Under the pieces are notes generated by a model. That model was given only the letters and a program-made list of their open reading frames with translations. It searched no databases and was not told where the DNA came from. Below, piece after piece: positions 1 through 6,069 of a stretch of 7,277 bases of DNA (its first letter is position 1; every line of letters begins with the position of its first letter). The DNA comes from an uncultured Kouleothrix sp. (lineage in GTDB: Bacteria; Chloroflexota; Chloroflexia; Chloroflexales; Roseiflexaceae). The stretch spans positions 1-7,277 of the forward strand of contig CALLYN010000906.1 of NCBI GenBank assembly GCA_937858455.1, given 5' to 3'. The position numbers were made by a program, and so were the translations under genes.

Positions 1-1032
1 GGCCGTGCCAGCGTCGGCGCCACCGTGGGCCGGCGCCAGCGCGCCGCGCAGGCGCGCCAGCTTGCGCTCCTGGTCGGCGGCGATCTCGTCGCCGTAGAGC
101 AGCGGGCTGCGGTAGTAGCTCGAAAGCACGATCAGGCGCAGCACATCGGCCTCGTGCTGGCCAAGGAACTGGCCGATCGTGACGACATTGCCGAGCGACT
201 TCGACATTTTCTCGATCTTGATGCTGCCGTCGTCGGCGCGGGTGTGGATCTGGAGCATGCCGTTGTGCACCCAGAAGCGCGCGAACGGCTCGCCGGTGAG
301 GCTTTCGGTCTGGGCGATCTCGTTTTCGTGGTGCGGAAACACCAGATCGTTGCCGCCGCCGTGGATGTCGATCTGGCTGCCGAGGTGCTTGAGGTTCATG
401 GCCGAGCACTCGATATGCCAGCCGGGCCGGCCATCGCTCCAGGGGCTCGGCCAGAACGGCTCGCCGGGCTTAGCGGCCTTCCACAGCGCGAAGTCGGCAG
501 GGTGCTTTTTGCGCTCGTCGACGTCGAAGCGCGTGCCGGCGAGCATATCGGCCAGGTTGCGGCCGGAAAGCTTGCCGTAGTCGGGGTCGGAGGGCACGCT
601 GAAGTACACGTCGCCGCCGGCCTCGTAGGCGTGGCCGCTGTCGATCAGGTGGGCGATGAACTGGCGGATCTCGTCCATCGTCGCGGTGGCGCGCGGGTAC
701 TCGCTGGCCGGCAGCACATTCAGCGCCTTGAGCTCGCGCAGGAACTCGGTGACGTAGCCCTCGGCCAGCTCCTTCGGGTCGCGGCCAAGCGTATTGGCGC
801 GGTTGATGATCTTGTCGTCGACGTCGGTGAAATTGACGACGTGGCGCACCTCGAAGCCGCGGAACTCGAGGTAGCGCCGGATCACGTCAAATACCAGCGC
901 CGACATGGCGTGGCCGATGTGAGCCTGGTCGTAGACGGTGACGCCGCAGACATACATGCGCACGACGCCAGGCTCGACGGTTTCGAGCGGCTCTTTTTTA
1001 CGGGTGAGCGTGTTGTAGATCTGGATGGTCAT
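1..1032 (-). CDS. cysS: Cysteinyl-tRNA synthetase, 3' end outside the window
   Basis: This class I aminoacyl-tRNA synthetase joins cysteine to tRNA-Cys in the cytoplasm. The visible 344 residues begin MTIQIYNTL and cover the Rossmann catalytic core. HIGH is at residues 38-41 and KMSKS at 275-279. The four expected zinc ligands are present: Cys29 (in [10 protein letters not shown]), Cys209 (in WHIECSAM), His234 and Glu238 (in FPHHENE). The last three fall at the same numbers as in the E. coli enzyme. The family is about 460-500 residues, so roughly the last quarter (linker and anticodon-binding part) lies beyond the left edge. The ATG at 1032 is supported by AAGGA seven bases upstream. It follows cysE in the same direction after 54 bases, so the two are probably co-transcribed. 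The identification is very secure. Confidence 0.97.
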   Translation of the reverse strand, partial: MTIQIYNTLTRKKEPLETVEPGVVRMYVCGVTVYDQAHIGHAMSALVFDVIRRYLEFRGFEVRHVVNFTDVDDKIINRANTLGRDPKELAEGYVTEFLRELKALNVLPASEYPRATATMDEIRQFIAHLIDSGHAYEAGGDVYFSVPSDPDYGKLSGRNLADMLAGTRFDVDERKKHPADFALWKAAKPGEPFWPSPWSDGRPGWHIECSAMNLKHLGSQIDIHGGGNDLVFPHHENEIAQTESLTGEPFARFWVHNGMLQIHTRADDGSIKIEKMSKSLGNVVTIGQFLGQHEADVLRLIVLSSYYRSPLLYGDEIAADQERKLARLRGALAPAHGGADAGTA

Positions 1033-1039
1033 GCTGGTG

Positions 1040-1044
1040 TCCTT
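1040..1044 (-). promoter_or_regulatory. Ribosome binding site of cysS
   Basis: On the minus strand AAGGA stands seven bases before the ATG of cysS and fixes that start. No separate promoter is visible in the 54-base gap, which supports translation from a transcript shared with cysE. Confidence 0.7.
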
Positions 1045-1051
1045 GTACGGA

Positions 1052-1065
1052 ATCGGGGATCGGGG
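1052..1065. repeat. Two-copy 7-bp tandem repeat between cysE and cysS
   Basis: ATCGGGG occurs twice in direct succession in the gap between cysE and cysS. It is too short to assign a function. It could be a seed for a variable-number repeat or simply chance in GC-rich spacer DNA. Confidence 0.45.
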
Positions 1066-1086
1066 AGCCAGGCCAGCGGCCGACGG

Positions 1087-1854
1087 CTAAATGCCCGCCC
1101 CAAGCATATACTCTTCATCGCGCGCGCTGTTGTCGCCGAGCGAGGCCCACAGCTGGTCGGGCAGCGCGTCGAAGCTCAGGTGGTGCTCCATGTGATGTTG
1201 ATTATTGGCGACCTCGACATCGGTGAGGCGCTCTTCGAGCTCGAGCACCTTGAGGCGCAGGCCGCGCAGCATCTGGCCCTCGGGGTCGGGCAGCGACTCA
1301 ACGCGCCGCTCGGCGCCGGTGGCCGGGTCGCGGGTGATCACAATGCGCGCGGGCACGCCGACGGCGGTGGAGTGCGGCGGCACATCTTTCACCACCACCG
1401 CGCCGCCGCCGATCTTGGCGCCTTCGCCGAGGGTGATTGCGCCGAGGACAATCGCGCCGACGCCGACGGTGACGTGATCTTCGAGGGTAGGGTGGCGCTT
1501 GCCGCGCTGCTTGCCAGTGCCGCCGAGCGTCACGCCCTGGTAGAGCGTCACCCAGTTGCCGATCTCGGCCGTCTCGCCAATCACCACGCCCATGCCGTGG
1601 TCGATGAAGAAGCCGTGGCCGATCGTTGCGCCGGGGTGGATCTCGATGCCGGTAGTAAACCGGCCGAGCTGCGAGATCAGGCGTGGCAGAAACGGCACGC
1701 GCCGCAGCCACAGGGCGTGGGCGAAGCGGTGGAGGGTGATCGCGTGCAGGCCGGGGTAGAGCAGCACCTCGGCCAGGCTACGCGCGGCCGGGTCGTTGCG
1801 AAAGATCGCGCGCACGTCGTCGCGCAGGGCCAGCAGCTGGGCTCGTAGGGCCAT
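1087..1854 (-). CDS. cysE: Serine O-acetyltransferase
   Basis: This enzyme transfers acetyl from acetyl-CoA to L-serine, giving O-acetylserine, the first committed step of cysteine synthesis. The 255-residue protein has a short helical N-terminal part (about 1-65). A left-handed beta-helix of hexapeptide repeats follows (about 68-160), with the catalytic-type Asp85-His86 pair in [15 protein letters not shown], the [12 protein letters not shown] loop at 111-122, and the closing VPARIV segment. A helical, charged tail follows (about 195-255), with a His-rich patch NNQHHMEHH at 217-225. The protein ends in Gly-Ile, the terminus that docks into O-acetylserine sulfhydrylase (CysK) in known cysteine synthase complexes. 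The ATG at 1854 was chosen over one at 1908 because GGGAGG lies seven bases before it and the extra 18 residues look non-coding. It precedes cysS by 54 bases. The family call is secure; the complex formation is inferred. Confidence 0.95.
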   Translation of the reverse strand: MALRAQLLALRDDVRAIFRNDPAARSLAEVLLYPGLHAITLHRFAHALWLRRVPFLPRLISQLGRFTTGIEIHPGATIGHGFFIDHGMGVVIGETAEIGNWVTLYQGVTLGGTGKQRGKRHPTLEDHVTVGVGAIVLGAITLGEGAKIGGGAVVVKDVPPHSTAVGVPARIVITRDPATGAERRVESLPDPEGQMLRGLRLKVLELEERLTDVEVANNQHHMEHHLSFDALPDQLWASLGDNSARDEEYMLGAGI

Positions 1855-1861
1855 GAGAAAA

Positions 1862-1867
1862 CCTCCC
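1862..1867 (-). promoter_or_regulatory. Ribosome binding site that decides the cysE start
   Basis: GGGAGG on the minus strand, seven bases before the ATG at 1854, is a near-ideal Shine-Dalgarno sequence. It argues against the longer reading that begins at 1908, which would place this site inside the coding sequence. Confidence 0.8.
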
Positions 1868-1910
1868 GTGACATCCGGAGAGAGCGAACGCAAAGGGCCG
1901 TGCAGCAATC

Positions 1911-1940
1911 AGGGACGTCATCGGGAATGACGACGCCCCT
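1911..1940 (-). promoter_or_regulatory. 12-bp hairpin in the cysE leader
   Basis: Read on the minus strand, AGGGGCGTCGTC pairs with GATGACGTCCCT around the six-base loop ATTCCC. All 12 pairs form if two G-U wobbles are allowed. On the plus-strand RNA those two positions would be A-C mismatches, so the structure favours a minus-strand transcript. It lies 84 bases after the stop of the zinc-ribbon gene and 56 bases before the cysE start. No run of T follows, so it is not a standard intrinsic terminator. It could be a processing or attenuation element, a factor-dependent stop, or a protein operator. No T-box core sequence is visible. The structure is seen; the role is unknown. Confidence 0.5.
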
Positions 1941-2023
1941 AACGACAGATGCACGCAAACCTTTTGCCCCCGCTGCGCCGAGGTGGCAGGGAGGTTTGAG
2001 CCAGGCCAGAGCGGGTAACGAGC

Positions 2024-2344
2024 TTATGCTTTCGCGGTCGTCGTTTCACTGCTGCTCTTGGTTGTGCTCGCTGGCGCGGGCTTGGCGGCGGTGTCGCCGC
2101 TCGACGACTCGCTCTTGGATTCGGGCTTGGCCGCCGCCTCCTCGGCGCCGACTGTGGCGCTGCTGGATTTGCGGCTATCGGTGATATACCACCCCGAGCC
2201 CTTGAATACGATGCCCACCGGCTGAAATACGCGCCGCACTGCGCCAGCGCACGACGGGCAGGTTCGCAGCGGGTCGTCCTTGAACGACTGAAATTGCTCG
2301 AACTGGGAGCCGCACGAGTCACATGCGTAGACATAGGTAGGCAT
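2024..2344 (-). CDS. FmdB-family zinc-ribbon protein with low-complexity tail
   Basis: This 106-residue protein begins MPTYVYACDSCG, the hallmark opening of the FmdB family of small zinc-ribbon proteins, often labelled putative regulators but without a settled biochemical role. The ribbon is made by Cys8-x2-Cys11 and Cys29-x2-Cys32. The segment VFQPVGIVFKGSGWYITD (about 39-57) is also typical of the family. From about residue 58 on, the chain is almost only Ser, Ala, Thr, Lys, Glu and Pro, so it is probably disordered. AGGAGG lies eleven bases before the ATG, slightly farther than usual, and a good promoter lies upstream. It is first in a leftward row with cysE and cysS, 169 bases before cysE. 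Whether the three share one transcript depends on the hairpin between them. No link to cysteine metabolism can be claimed from position alone. Confidence 0.9.
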   Translation of the reverse strand: MPTYVYACDSCGSQFEQFQSFKDDPLRTCPSCAGAVRRVFQPVGIVFKGSGWYITDSRKSSSATVGAEEAAAKPESKSESSSGDTAAKPAPASTTKSSSETTTAKA

Positions 2345-2387
2345 AACCGCGCTATCCTCCTAAGAGTAGGTTCTGAAGTATGCTGCT

Positions 2388-2416
2388 ATTTTACACGATC
2401 CGCGCGGCCTGATCAA
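2388..2416 (-). promoter_or_regulatory. Sigma-70-like promoter of the zinc-ribbon gene
   Basis: On the minus strand TTGATC (2411-2416) and TAAAAT (2388-2393) are separated by exactly 17 bases. Transcription would start near 2381, leaving a leader of about 37 bases that contains the AGGAGG site. The region is markedly richer in A and T than the genes around it. This is the best promoter in the window and may also serve cysE and cysS. Confidence 0.65.
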
Positions 2417-2496
2417 ACCGGCGCGAGTTGGAGTTTTGTTAGATTCTCGATAGCTATTGGATCACTTCCCTTTACCTGGCGATCATCTTTCGTGTG

Positions 2497-2502
2497 TACA
2501 AT
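2497..2502 (+). promoter_or_regulatory. Probable -10 element of the phosphatase promoter
   Basis: TACAAT lies in an AT-richer stretch of the divergent intergenic region, about 80 bases before the phosphatase start. No good -35 box sits 16-18 bases upstream (the best nearby is TTTACC at a 20-base spacing), so this is a tentative call. Confidence 0.35.
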
Positions 2503-2583
2503 AGGGGTGCGGCCAGCCGACTGGCCCGTACGTGATGTTGTGCCGACGCTGCACAGCGACGCCGTGCGAGGAGAACGTGCGCT

Positions 2584-3441
2584 ATGATCAGCTCCGGACC
2601 GCTCTATATCGTTGGGGATATTCATGGCCAGTACGACAAGCTCGCCTGGCTGTTGCGCGCGTCTGGCCTGGTAGACGACGAGCTTGCCTGGATGGGCGGC
2701 GCGGCGCGGCTGTGGTTCATGGGCGATTTCTTTGACCGCGGCCCAGCCGCGATCGAGACGATCGATCTGGTGATGCGGCTGCAAGCCGAGGCCTTCGACG
2801 CCGGCGGGCAGGTCGAGGCGCTGATTGGCAACCACGAGCCGCTGATCCTCTCGGCGCTGCGCTTTGGCGAGACGCGCACCGAGCACAGCGGCACGTTTCT
2901 GTGGTCGTGGCGGCGTAATGGCGGCAACGACGACGACCTGGCGCGCCTGACGGCCAGGCACGTCGAGTGGATCAGCAGCCTGCCGGCTATGGCGCTGGTG
3001 GACGATATGCTGCTCATTCATGCCGACGCGACGTTCTACAGCAGCTACGGCGCGACGATCGAGCAGGTGAACCGCGGCTTCCGCGCGCTGTTGCACACCG
3101 ACGACGCGGCGGCGTGGGATCGGCTGCTCGACCAGTTTGGCGAGCGCAAGGCATTTGACGATAGCGACCCCGACGGCACCGCGCGCGCGGCCCAGATGCT
3201 GGCCGATTTCGGCGGGCGCCGGATCGTTCACGGCCACACGCCAATCAGCTATGTTCGCCACTGCTTCCCCGAAGAGGTGATCGAGCCGCTGGTGTATGCT
3301 GGCGGCCTGTGCGTGAATGTCGATGGTGGTATGTACCTCGACGGGCCGGGGTTTATCTATCGCCCGGCCGACGGCTGGGTGCTGCACGGTGTCGTTGTTG
3401 CCCCAGACACTGTGACCAGCGCCGACGACGAGCTGCTCTAG
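2584..3441 (+). CDS. PPP-family metallophosphatase (protein phosphatase or ApaH-like)
   Basis: This 285-residue protein is a calcineurin-like phosphatase of the PPP class, which uses two metal ions to hydrolyse phosphoesters. The signature blocks appear in order: GDIHG (11-15), GDFFDRG (47-53), GNHE (82-85), a His in LLIHAD (His146) and HGHTP (216-220). A further block, NVDGGMY (245-251), lies near the end. These supply the expected metal ligands Asp12, His14, Asp48, Asn83, His146 and His218. The fourth position of the second block is Phe where many members have Val (GDxVDRG). No signal peptide or membrane segment is seen, so it is cytoplasmic. The ATG at 2584 has GAGGAG ten bases upstream. 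It could act on phosphoproteins or on dinucleoside polyphosphates; the sequence does not decide. It is divergent from the zinc-ribbon gene and 45 bases before the glycosyltransferase. Confidence 0.9.
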   Translation: MISSGPLYIVGDIHGQYDKLAWLLRASGLVDDELAWMGGAARLWFMGDFFDRGPAAIETIDLVMRLQAEAFDAGGQVEALIGNHEPLILSALRFGETRTEHSGTFLWSWRRNGGNDDDLARLTARHVEWISSLPAMALVDDMLLIHADATFYSSYGATIEQVNRGFRALLHTDDAAAWDRLLDQFGERKAFDDSDPDGTARAAQMLADFGGRRIVHGHTPISYVRHCFPEEVIEPLVYAGGLCVNVDGGMYLDGPGFIYRPADGWVLHGVVVAPDTVTSADDELL

Positions 3442-3457
3442 AGCGACTTGACGCGCT

Positions 3458-3466
3458 TGCTATACT
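3458..3466 (+). promoter_or_regulatory. Extended -10 promoter before the glycosyltransferase gene
   Basis: TGCTATACT matches the extended -10 pattern (TG, one base, then a TATAAT-like hexamer) in the 45-base gap after the phosphatase. No convincing -35 is needed or seen. Transcription would begin near 3473, about 14 bases before the proposed GTG start, too short a leader to hold a normal ribosome binding site. Confidence 0.4.
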
Positions 3467-3486
3467 GAGGGTATCTACGATAGCCA

Positions 3487-5808
3487 GTGCCCGCCGACCC
3501 AGAGTGTGCAATCTTGACATCCAACGCAGCAAGCGAACCGCTTGAGCCGCCAAGCGCGGCCGAAACAACCGCCGCGCGTGTCATCGATACAGTGTATGCT
3601 GGCGGCGTGCTGCGCCCTCTCGCGCCGCTTGATCTGCCGTCTGGCGCGCGCGTACGCCTACAGCTGCTCGATATTGTCCCGCCTGATCACCCCGCCCCCG
3701 CCATTGCCGTGCCCGTGCCCGCCTCGCCGTCCAGCTGGCGCGCGCGCTTGGGCGAGGCGCTCGATCGCCCGCTAGGCGCAGGGCTGCTGGCCGCGCTCAC
3801 GCGGCGCGACGTGCTGCTGCTGCTGCTGGGCGTGCTGGTGTACGCGCTGACGCGTGCGATCGGGCTGACGCGCTTCCCGATCTACTTCTTCAGCGACGAG
3901 GCGATACATCCCCTGCAGGCCGAGCAGCTGCTACGCAATGGCCTGCGCGACAGCACCGGCGTGTTTCTGCCGCCATACTTTCAGAACGACGATCGCTGGA
4001 ACCTGAGCCTGAGCGTATATATTCACCTTGTGGGCGTGGCGCTTTTCGGCAAATCGGTGCTGGTGACGCGGGGTATCTCGGCGCTGGTGAGTGTTCTGGC
4101 GGCGCTGGCGCTGGCGCTGACGCTCAAGCTAGTGTTTCAGATCCGGCTGTGGTGGGCCGGCCCGCTGGTGCTGGCGGCGCTGCCGGCCTGGTTCCTGCAC
4201 TCGCGCACGGCCTTCGAGGTAGTGCTGGCGGTGTCGTTCTACGCGTGCTTCCTGTGCGCCTACCTGCTGTACCGCTACCGCTCGCCGCGCTACCTGTTTG
4301 TGGCGCTGATTTTTGGCGCCGCGACCTTCTACAGCTATGCGAATGGCCAGGGCCTGATGCTGGCCAGCGGCGTGCTGCTGCTGATCTCGGATCTGCGCTT
4401 TCACCTGCGCCAGCCCCGGAAGGTGCTGCTCGGCGCGGCGCTGCTGGCCGCGCTGCTGGCGTCGCAGTACCTGCGCTTTCGCGTGCTGCACCCCGAGGCG
4501 CTCACATACCATTTGCGGACGCTCGACTCATACCTGATACGGCCGATCCCGGTAAGCGAAAAGCTGGCCCTGTTTGCGAAGACCTACCTGTTCGGCCTGA
4601 GCCCCGTGTACTGGTTTTTCCCTAATGATACCGACCTGGTGCGCCACCAGATGAAGGGCATGGGCCACCTCTCGCCGCTGGCGCTGCCGTTTGTGCTGGT
4701 AGGGCTAGGGGTATGCCTGTGGCGCTGGCGATCGGCGGCGCACCGTGCGGTGCTGGTGGCGCTGCTGGCGGCGCCGTTTTCCTCGGCGCTGGCGGCGATT
4801 GCAATCACGCGCGCGCTGGCGATGGTTGTGCCGGCCACGCTGCTGATCTGCCTCGGCTTGAACCAGCTGCTAGCCTGGGTGCGCCAGCCGCGAGCGCGCC
4901 AGGCGCTGGGCCTAGCCAGCGGCGCGCTGCTCTGCGTGCTGAGCTTCGGGATGCTGCGCGCGGCGCTGACCAGCGGGCCGACGTGGTATAGCGACTATGG
5001 GCTGTATGGCATGCAGTATGGCGGGCAGCAGCTGTTCGACGCGATCGGCGAAGAGCTGGAGAGCGACCCAAACACGCGGGTTGTGATGTCGCCCGACTGG
5101 GCCAACAACACCAATGCGCTGGTCGCGTTCTTTCTGACCCCAGCGCAGCTGCCGCGCGTGAGAACGCAGGGCATGAACTACTACCTCGCCAAGCAGCGCT
5201 CGATCGATCCGGCCGAGCTGTTTGTATTTTCGCCCGACGACCTGCAGCAAGCCATGGAGAGTGGCAAGCTGGCGATCGACGCGCCCGAGCGCGTACTGAA
5301 CTACCCCGACGGCCGCCCAGGTTTCGAGTTTGTGCGTATGCGCTATGTGCCTGATGCGGCGGCGGTATTCGCAGCCGAAGCTGCCGCGCGCCAGCAGCTG
5401 CAGGAAGCGACGATCGCGCTCGACGGCCAGCAGGTGGCGGTGCGCTACTCGCAGCTCGATATTGGCCAGCTCGCTGATCTGTTCGATAGCCGGCCGGAAA
5501 CGCTGATCCGCGGGCAGGAGGCCAACCCGCTAGTGCTCGAATTTACTTTCCCCACACCCAAAACCCTCAAGGCGGTGAAGCTGCTGGTGGCGCGCATGAA
5601 CCTGGCGCTGAAGATCGTGCTTACCCCGGCCGACGGCGGCGCGCCGCATGTGTATACCAGCGAGTACCGTGACGCGAACGAGGATCTGCAGATCGACTAC
5701 ACGTTCGCCGATGGCCCGCAGACGGTGCACCAGCTGCGGCTCGAGCTCACCGACACCACTCCTCCCGAAGATGTGCATATCCACGTGCGCGAGATCTCGT
5801 TTGAGTGA
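3487..5808 (+). CDS. GT-C type membrane glycosyltransferase with N-terminal antitoxin-like segment
   Basis: This 773-residue protein looks like the ArnT/PMT type of glycosyltransferase, which moves a sugar from a lipid-phosphate carrier to an acceptor outside the membrane. Residues 32-63 (VIDTVYAGGVLRPLAPLDLP and on) resemble the AF2212-type antitoxin family (DUF104). A proline-rich linker follows (64-83). About a dozen hydrophobic segments run from 108 to 494. Asp137-Glu138 sit just after the first one, where GT-C enzymes carry their catalytic acidic pair. The remainder (about 495-773) is soluble and presumably outside; its last 100 residues are beta-rich and recall discoidin-like sugar-binding domains. 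No Shine-Dalgarno site supports the GTG at 3487; an in-frame TTG at 3514 is possible, and both keep the N-terminal segment. Sugar and acceptor cannot be named. The class is likely, the precise family less so. Confidence 0.82.
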   Translation: MPADPECAILTSNAASEPLEPPSAAETTAARVIDTVYAGGVLRPLAPLDLPSGARVRLQLLDIVPPDHPAPAIAVPVPASPSSWRARLGEALDRPLGAGLLAALTRRDVLLLLLGVLVYALTRAIGLTRFPIYFFSDEAIHPLQAEQLLRNGLRDSTGVFLPPYFQNDDRWNLSLSVYIHLVGVALFGKSVLVTRGISALVSVLAALALALTLKLVFQIRLWWAGPLVLAALPAWFLHSRTAFEVVLAVSFYACFLCAYLLYRYRSPRYLFVALIFGAATFYSYANGQGLMLASGVLLLISDLRFHLRQPRKVLLGAALLAALLASQYLRFRVLHPEALTYHLRTLDSYLIRPIPVSEKLALFAKTYLFGLSPVYWFFPNDTDLVRHQMKGMGHLSPLALPFVLVGLGVCLWRWRSAAHRAVLVALLAAPFSSALAAIAITRALAMVVPATLLICLGLNQLLAWVRQPRARQALGLASGALLCVLSFGMLRAALTSGPTWYSDYGLYGMQYGGQQLFDAIGEELESDPNTRVVMSPDWANNTNALVAFFLTPAQLPRVRTQGMNYYLAKQRSIDPAELFVFSPDDLQQAMESGKLAIDAPERVLNYPDGRPGFEFVRMRYVPDAAAVFAAEAAARQQLQEATIALDGQQVAVRYSQLDIGQLADLFDSRPETLIRGQEANPLVLEFTFPTPKTLKAVKLLVARMNLALKIVLTPADGGAPHVYTSEYRDANEDLQIDYTFADGPQTVHQLRLELTDTTPPEDVHIHVREISFE

Positions 5809-6064
5809 ATTCCCAGGTGCAGTTCTTCGCCCTCCAGCGCCCGATCCGGCGCCGCCCTTCCCCGAGCTGACCGAGCGTGAGCGCGAGATCCTGGGCCTGA
5901 TCGCGCAGGGCTGGAGCAGCGCCGAGATCGCCGCGCGCCTGGTGGTGAGCCTCAAAACTGTGCGCAACCACGTGTCGAATATTTTCGGCAAGCTCGAGGC
6001 TGCCGATCGTGCCGAGGCGAGCGCCCGCGCCTGCCGCGCCGGCCTGGGCCACGGCGGCGAGTAG
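5801..6064 (+). CDS. Short LuxR/GerE helix-turn-helix protein without a receiver domain
   Basis: The C-terminal two thirds of this reading frame is a clear LuxR/GerE DNA-binding domain. It has LTEREREILGLIAQG (about 23-37), then SAEIAARLVVS, then the recognition helix region KTVRNHVSNIFGKL (52-65), then ADRAEASARACRAGLG. In NarL-type response regulators this follows a receiver domain of about 120 residues, but here only some 20 proline-rich residues precede it, and the DNA upstream encodes the glycosyltransferase in another frame. The TTG at 5801 gives 87 residues and an eight-base overlap with the glycosyltransferase stop, suggesting translational coupling. An in-frame ATG at 5771 would give 97 residues. 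Neither has a strong ribosome binding site. It may be a stand-alone regulator or the surviving 3' end of a truncated response regulator. The domain is certain; start and functionality are not. Confidence 0.68.
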   Translation: MSEFPGAVLRPPAPDPAPPFPELTEREREILGLIAQGWSSAEIAARLVVSLKTVRNHVSNIFGKLEAADRAEASARACRAGLGHGGE

Positions 6065-6069
6065 CGCGC

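Noticed and set aside
25..1848. A 607-codon open frame on the plus strand
   Set aside because: It runs antisense across cysS and cysE. Its translation is a low-complexity mix of Ala, Val, Gly, Arg, Asp and His with no recognisable motif. In GC-rich DNA the strand opposite a real gene often stays open, and both opposite genes are certain.
1855..1908. An 18-residue N-terminal extension of CysE from an ATG at 1908
   Set aside because: The extension has no family likeness and the ribosome binding site at 1862-1867 clearly serves the ATG at 1854.
1855..2023. A T-box riboswitch before cysE-cysS
   Set aside because: T-box leaders control this gene pair in some Firmicutes, but the leader here is short and lacks the conserved T-box core sequence.
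2413..3387. A 324-codon open frame on the minus strand
   Set aside because: It lies antisense to the phosphatase, whose catalytic motifs are all intact, and its own translation shows no family features.
3292..3606. The same 15 bases, GTGTATGCTGGCGGC, at 3292-3306 and 3592-3606, exactly 300 bases apart
   Set aside because: Both copies encode VYAGG in two unrelated proteins where each residue fits its own family pattern. The flanks do not match, so shared codon preference is a sufficient explanation.
3814..4124. CTG and GGCGCT short tandem repeats (3814-3828 and 4101-4118)
   Set aside because: They encode leucine/alanine runs in membrane segments. The units are multiples of three and are explained by hydrophobic composition and codon bias.
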